Source of the DNA: Certhia americana
Taxonomy: Eukaryota > Chordata > Aves > Passeriformes > Certhiidae
Direction of reading: 5' to 3'
Length of the DNA stretch: 64,000 bases
NCBI GenBank assembly: GCA_018697195.1
Contig: CM031864.1
Coordinates: 20,611,208 to 20,675,207 of the forward strand
The notes below the pieces were generated by a model, which saw only the letters and a program-made list of their open reading frames with translations, had not been told where the DNA came from and ran no database searches. The position numbers and the translations under genes were made by a program. Shown piece by piece: positions 57,791-64,000 of this stretch (positions are counted from its first letter, which is position 1; each line of letters begins with the position of its first letter).

Positions 57791-60700
57791 GTAACACCAA
57801 GGGTTTGCCCTAACACAAGTGAAATACAAAGGAGTTGTATAATTTGTGTACAAGGTCACTTGAATTATGATTTTTCCGAGATTGACCCCTTTCATTTACC
57901 CCTTGCATTGCAATATTGGCATTTTGTCTCCAGAAAAATTACTTAGCTAAAGAGTCTCTCCTAAAAATGAGATATATTTATTACTTTGTGTGTTTCTATT
58001 TCATTTTTTTTTGCCTAGGATTTCTACACCTTTCCAAGTGGTGATATTTTGAAAAATTGGATTGAGTTTCTTTACCAAATAAAAATGGAAGGAGGAAGAT
58101 TATCACTTGATAAAATACTTTAGTTCAATAGATAGAAATCAGTCCTATCTCTATATTTAGAACAGCTGGAGGTTTAAACTGCTCAAGAATTAGGATGAAT
58201 GCACATTGATCAATACATATTTGTCTTCTAAATTAATTTTGGAAGTATATTTTAACTCAGCTGTCAGACAAGGCCTAAGTAAAAATACTCTGATTTATCT
58301 GCTTTTCCTGAGGAAAAAGTGTAATGAAGTGGACTGGCTATATGTTCTTTATTCAATTCTCAGCATTCCAGCATCTCATTCCCTTAGTAAAGTATAGGAC
58401 GTGGTGCTAAGCTTGTATCTCACACAGAAAGAATCTGATTATATAAGTATGTGATTTGATCTTCCTCTTAGTTTGGAAAATCTGTGATTTCACTTGGTGA
58501 TGTTCTGTAGGGAATATACACTGCTATATTTTATCTACACATTTCACAAAGTTAATTAGATCATCACATAATGATTTATATTGACCTTATTCTAATTTTT
58601 TCAAGATATTTCATATTGCTTATTAGAATATCTAGTGGGACACATTTTTAAAAATAGTGTACTCTCTGGGATCAATGTATCTGTTTTTTTTAAAACCTAA
58701 TGGCTTTTTCCTGTTAAATAAAACTGGAACTTCCTTCCACTTTCTCCTCTGAACTGTAGATGCATTCCATATTCAAAATTTGATTAAGGTAAACAAAAAA
58801 TGAGTAGATCACTTGTTTATAGTCTTAAATTTCACATGGATCCAGTATTTAAGTTTGGATACTACACACCAGTTTTCCTTAGAAATGGTAATTCTTTCTT
58901 GCTCCACCATCAAATATTAGATTATTCTGGCAAATTGTTCTGCTGCTTCTGCTATTTCTGATGTGTGCCTTCCTCAGAAATCGCATTTTAATCCTCAAAT
59001 TTTAAAATTTAGGAAAAAATGTTAAAAAAAATAAAATTCCAACTGGAGTCTGAATTTACTTGCTCATTATAAAGTCTCACTTTGTCCCAGTAAAAGATGG
59101 GTAGATTTGTGCAGAAAAAAAATTGGAAGTTTGCTATAGAGTCTTCTCTAAATATCTTTATAAGAAAAAAATAAATGTAATCCAGAAAGTATTTCTGTCA
59201 AGAACAAATAGCATATAATTAGCAGCCAACGTGCAGAAGAGGTTTTCCCTGATATATATCTAGCAGCACAATACTGACTTCTGTCTGGAAATTCCATTTT
59301 ATTATGTAATATATTTTGGAGCAAATCAACAGTGATGGAGCCAAGACACAAGTGCTACAAGAAATGGAATTTTCATTACTGAAAAACCACTGCTGTATCT
59401 TTCAACTGCTTTAAATAAATCACTGAAAGAAAAATGTATGAGCGAAATCTGGTACTTAAAAACCAATTTCCACATCTTGCTGCATGGCTGTATCAAGTAT
59501 TTCTAAGAAGTGCAGTGTACCTTGCTGTAACAAACACTAAGCTAGACGTTTTAGAAAGACTAAGCATATGACGTAGTTGTTCTTTTTTTTTTTTCTCTTT
59601 ACAACATGATTAGAGATTTAAGAATTTAGGGAAGGAATGAAGATTATTTGGTTCCTTCACATACGTCCCCATGTCTTTATGATTTGTACCTGAGAGAAAC
59701 CAGGCCAATCCCTGCGTTCCCTTTTAGAATGGCTTTATAACGTGCTTGGTACCAAATAAAGTCAGTGACAAAACCTTATCAGGGCTTAACTCTGAGTTTG
59801 GTGGGGATTTTTTGCTTATTTTTCTTTTTTTCCCCCTTTATTAATGAGTATATTTGTCCTTAAAAATGGCAGACAATTAAATTGTTGTGTATTCTATGAA
59901 GTGCTTAATTTAACCTTTACAAGATTCTACTTTTTGAGATTGTAGAAAGATGAGAATTCAGAGACAAAGCTGAAAATATCTTTACAGTCAGAAGTATAGG
60001 TACATGATAGTTACTGAATATTCAGTCTGTGCAGGTACATGGGCAGCAGGTGTGAAATATGCTAATCAGGTAAAGAAACTGGGTAAGTGTCAGGCTAACT
60101 CAACCCTGTAACTTCTGGTGATAAGCCACAGATGCATGCACAGGAAACTTACCATCAGCATCTTCAACAATCAAGCAGAAGTTTCAGATGTGAGATTTGG
60201 AAACAAAGCTGGATTTTGTTTCACAAATTCTCTGGTTGGGCAGTATAAAAGCTGAGATTTAAAAATTCCTGAGCTGCCAATTTCATGCCTGACTCTGACT
60301 GGAAGTTCAAATGCATCTTTCTGGTAGTGTTTAAGGGTTCCATAATCTAGTTTGGGGGTAGTTGTATGATATAACAATCAGTACCCAAATGAGCTTGACA
60401 AATACTGAGAAAAATAAATATATTTAATAAGTGAGAGAATCTCCTTGCTTCTAGATTGCTTCAATAACAATGGCTAATAAAAGTATTTAGAGCAATTTTT
60501 TCAATTTTTTTTTTTTTTTTTAATTAGATTTGCAAAACCCAGGAAAGCTCACATGATTCTTACTGCAGAACAAACTTGGTCATACTTACCTGATGAAACA
60601 CCTATTTATGAATAATTTATCAAGCATATGGAGGGTTTTTTTGCAAAATATGGTGATGGGCCTGGTAAAGCTACTTTATTAAAAGTGTTTTGATGTGATA

Positions 60701-60884
60701 TTAGTTTGGAAAATATATGATATTCAGTGTTAACTCCCCTGAAGACAAGTTTAAGAATATAGACATATTCTTTTCTAACATCTCTCAAAATGAGAAAAGC
60801 AAATGAAGTTTATAAAAAGCCCTATAATAGTTAAATACTATTCTGGAATGTTCTGTCCAAAGTGGTGTTGGGATCTCTTGGGCT

Positions 60885-61003
60885 ATAGTCAAGGCTCAAC
60901 TGTACAAGACCTTGAGCAACCTGATCTAATTAGTCCTCTTTAGAGCAGTGGGTTTGACCAAATGATCTCTGGAGGTCCTTTCCAAACTAAATTATGCTAT
61001 TAT
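60885..61003 (+). mobile_element. CR1 LINE, short 3' fragment
   Basis: AAGGCTCAACTGTACAAGAC, CTTGAGCAACCTGATCTAAT, GAGCAGTGGGTTTGACCAAA, TGATCTCTGGAGGTCCTTTC and CAAACTAAATTATGCTATTA follow the CR1 3' terminus in order. 5'-truncated, about 120 bp, moderately diverged. Confidence 0.88.
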
Positions 61004-61919
61004 CCTAGACTTAAGGGAATACAAACTTAAATGTGGAGTAATTCACTGTTGTTGCTGAGTTATATTTCAAGTAGTGGGTAAATCAGCAATTACTGCAATA
61101 CCATTGTAGTGTGCTGAGGCATTGTGAGTTCATTTGATTCTGTCTTAAACTGATGAAACCCTACTTAGGTGTGAGCTGCAAGTTACATTTCCTGAAGAAG
61201 TATCTATTTAGTAGCTTTGGTTGTTGATTCTTGTTCAGGAGAATACTTTCCATAGCTATGTACATGTCTGTGTTTACTTTATCTAGGGCTTGCACACTGT
61301 TGAGTACAATCTCATTTTATGAGGTTTATGACAAATAAGGCTTGGGCAACCTAGAGCCTTGAAGTTTGTCTCTGTCCCAAGGAAGTAAAACTGTGAGTTC
61401 TGAACATACCACACTATCTTTTTTGTCAATGTCATTGGCTGTACATCTGGAGAGTTCCCCTGCTGCAGATTGAAAATGTGCTATCTGGTTTTATTTTTTA
61501 TATGAAGAGCAGCTTATTCCCTTGTTTGTTCCACATGTTTTAGAGTGCTTTGCTGTACCTGTCCTTAGTTTGCTCTTTAGGGAATGAATCCAGTTCTTTC
61601 AAACATTCTGCACACATGAAAAGCTTGCACTTCTTCTCCATTCCTGATTCTCCCCATACAATTCACATGAAGTGGGATGCCCAGAGTGTGATACAACCTC
61701 CTGGAGAAATCTTTACCCATGCTCTGCAGGACAGAAGAATTCAATTTTGTGTTGTGTCAGGCATCCTTCACTGTACCCCAAACAGGATATGTTGCCTTCA
61801 AACAAAACTTTGTAAAATTGCTTGGTTTGGGTTAAATACTTGTTCTTTAATATAATTACTGTTCTGACTGCCTCTCAATTAAGTTCAAGTTGTTGCTTAC
61901 CTACATGTAGCACTTCATG

Positions 61920-61975
61920 CTTATAAAACAGCCACAAACTGTATGTATAAATGCAGTTTGTAGCTGTTTTATAAG
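61920..61975. repeat. Near-perfect long inverted repeat (hairpin)
   Basis: Left arm 61,920-61,941 (CTTATAAAACAGC, then CACAAACTG) and right arm 61,954-61,975 (CAGTTTGTAG, then CTGTTTTATAAG) pair over 22 bases with a single mismatch. The spacer is 12 bases (61,942-61,953). Three more pairs, one of them G-T, can close the stem to about 25 bp with a six-base loop. The size suits a short hairpin RNA or a small foldback element; no family was recognised. Confidence 0.92.
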
Positions 61976-62029
61976 ATTACTCTCTGTTAATTTTCATTCA
62001 GCTGTGCAAGATAAAAATGCATTGTATGT

Positions 62030-62240
62030 GCATTCAGAGCTATAACAATAATGTCAGCTCTAATTCCCAAGGCAGCTCGGGTATTAGAGCTGGTTTTGAA
62101 TGCCACCAGTGAAGGACTTGCTCTCCTGGCAGCTGATTAAAATTTCAGTCAAATCAGAATGAATTATGTCTGCGACAGAGAATTGGCATAATGTACTGAT
62201 GTGTGTTACCTTAAAATACCTCTTGATGAGAAAGGATCTG
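62030..62240. promoter_or_regulatory. Possible conserved non-coding element (tentative)
   Basis: A stretch of mixed composition without repeats or simple runs. It contains several homeodomain-type TAAT/ATTA words, AGAGCTGG and CAGCTGATTAAAATTTC, a texture typical of vertebrate conserved elements. This is an impression from reading only. Confidence 0.2.
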
Positions 62241-62498
62241 TCTACAAATAAATGAACTTGGGTTAAAAATCATACTTCAGTTAAAAAAATGCAAATAAGA
62301 ATGAGTCAGACTGTTTTTGCTCTGAGGTAACCAGACTTTCATCTGCTAACTTGCACTCATTTAGACCTGCATTCTGTATACAAAGAAAAAAATGAAGTTT
62401 TTTCCCTTTGCTTTAGATAAGCTGAATTAAGTAATCAGAAAGAAAAATTTCTTTTGGTATTCTAGCTACTTTATCTGTTTTTTCCCACTAAAAACTTT

Positions 62499-62570
62499 GT
62501 CTAGTGGAAGGAGTATGGAACAAGATGATCTTTAAGATTTCTTCCAATCCAAACTGCTTTATCATTCTTT
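62499..62570 (+). mobile_element. CR1 LINE, very short 3' fragment
   Basis: GTCTAGTGGAAGGAGTATGG, AACAAGATGATCTTTAAGAT and TTCTTCCAATCCAAACTGCT, then TTATCATTCTTTAA, correspond to the last approximately 70 bases of CR1. Confidence 0.85.
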
Positions 62571-63963
62571 AAAGTTACCAGAGAGGGTTTTTAGCAGTAA
62601 AACCCCACTTTAAAAGTGACACTTTCTTACACTCAAAAAAGCCCAGACATTTAAATAAAAGACCAAAAAGCATGCTTGAAGCCTTGAGCATTTCTCTAAA
62701 AGTTGTTAATCTGAAAGTTGTCATGTTTCTTCCGATTAGCTTTTGGGCAGAGGATCCAGAGTTTGTTTCTTTTAGTGATGCAAGAGAAAAAACTAAAATA
62801 GCTATGCTGGCAAAGACTTCACTTTGATGGAATGCCAGGAGTTATTGTAATTTATAGTTTGAATTAAAGATTACTGCTTTCCCAAAACAATGCACTGTGT
62901 CCCAGGAGGACATTATTATCAGGTCTTTGTTAGTAAATGGCCTCCCAGTATGTAAGTACTCAAATTCTCTTTTTAAGGGTGTTTGTACGTAGTCTTACAA
63001 TGCTGTGAAATAGCATTCCATAACAGTAATGTGACAAAATTGTTACTGAGTTATATATTGTAGCAACTTTATCAGTTTAAAATACAGCTATAGAAAAACA
63101 GTATATGTGGAATAATCAGAAAAATTATTTCCTTTCTGATAGTGACTATGTCAATAGCTCTGTTTGTTTTCCTATTTATAGTACCAAGTTGAAAGGAAGT
63201 CTTTCAATCTACTGTGTAATTAGTACATATTTTCAACTTTGTTTTTCCTGACCTGCTATCCAGTTATTAGAGGGAGAAAGAAAATGAGTGGAAGACCTAA
63301 GAGTACAAAGTTCCAAATCTGCAACAGGAAAGTAAAATAAATTTAAAAAATTAATCCCCTTGGGCCCTGGAGTCCAATTTTCCAGACACAAGCTCCACTG
63401 GAATCCACTGTTACCACTGCCAAGGAGTTGAGTTCCTTTGATATATTTTGTTTACTTATCCAACTCACTTTGACTTCTTGGTCTAGTATGTTTGATTCCC
63501 CACCTACTGCAAACATATCAGCCTATTTAATTTCTAAAGACAAACCAAAATAAGCACCCCAGCTGCATGGGCAGGAGACTATCAGTTTAAAGCTCTGGCC
63601 TCTGCTTCTCTTTTATACTTTTATTTTCAGCAATAGTGGTTCAGACAGCCAGGTAAAATGCTGTGGTTCCTGGCTGGTGTGTGACCTCAGTTGTCACCAC
63701 TCTCTGTTTGGTCAGAGGGCAGTGCTATGGCAAATCTTCCAACTCTGTCCAGCATCTGCTGAATTTCTCTTGGGACAGGGTGGTGGATACAAAAGATTGT
63801 CTTAGAACATATCAAGAAAATGAAACAAATGTAGTTCCTAGTATGTACAATTCTATGGGGTGACACAACTGTTTGACTTTTGAAAATATTGTTACCCATC
63901 CCAACAAGAATTTCTACTCTCCCCCCACTGCTTCAAAATCAAAACAACCAATAAGCCAAACAA

Positions 63964-63985
63964 CAAACAAACAAACAAACAAAAA
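63964..63985. repeat. (CAAA)n microsatellite
   Basis: About five exact CAAA units close to the right window edge, within an A/C-rich stretch. Confidence 0.9.
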
Positions 63986-64000
63986 TATTAAGGAGCATTT

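Larger units (their letters stand above)
57791..64000. other. Upstream flank of COL11A1, no gene recognised (part 4)
   Basis: AT-rich flank up to the right edge. It holds two plus-strand CR1 3' fragments, a T run at about 60,506-60,522, the strong hairpin at 61,920-61,975 and a possibly conserved stretch to its right. A CAAA microsatellite lies at the end. No coding exon is supported; the ORFs at 61,550-61,855 and 63,663-63,863 show no domain or splice context. Confidence 0.7.

Noticed and set aside
63964..63985. CAAA run as the tail of a LINE
   Set aside because: No element body is recognisable to its left, so a simple microsatellite is the safer call.

Overview
The window reads as vertebrate nuclear DNA, most likely from a bird. 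The evidence is sparse, large-intron gene structure, one strong CpG island, and 3'-end fragments of CR1 LINEs carrying typical avian CR1 wording. The species cannot be named from the sequence. No prokaryotic, CRISPR, operon or tRNA/rRNA signal is seen.

Positions 1-25,929 (minus strand) hold the 5' end of COL11A1, the alpha-1 chain of type XI procollagen. Four coding exons are resolved to the base: exon 1 (25,815-25,929), exon 2 (10,100-10,267), exon 3 (5,884-6,097) and exon 4 (3,290-3,452). They join in frame to 660 nt, or 220 codons, with intron phases 1, 1, 2 and 0. They encode the signal peptide and most of the N-terminal thrombospondin-N/laminin-G-like domain. Exon 5 and the rest of the gene lie to the left of the window. 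Introns 1 to 3 are about 15.5, 4.0 and 2.4 kb; intron 4 is cut by the window edge after 3.3 kb.

Positions 24.6-27.1 kb form a GC- and CpG-rich island covering the start of intron 1, exon 1 and the upstream promoter. It contains an inverted CCAAT box, a GCATGCGCA (NRF1-like) word, a four-copy CTCCG pentanucleotide run, G-quadruplex-capable G runs and, just inside intron 1, a very good CTCF core. A three-codon upstream ORF lies 90 nt before the start codon.

Positions 27.1-64 kb are about 37 kb of AT-rich upstream flank in which I find no supportable protein-coding exon. It holds CR1 fragments, a 17-bp tandem repeat, two small GC-rich tandem duplications, a 9-bp-arm inverted repeat of nuclear-receptor-like half-sites, and a near-perfect 22-bp-arm hairpin at 61.92 kb. 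Below the hairpin is a stretch that could be a conserved non-coding element. Nothing seen amounts to a new coding system. The most checkable novelties are the hairpin, the CTCF site and the weak exon 4 donor.
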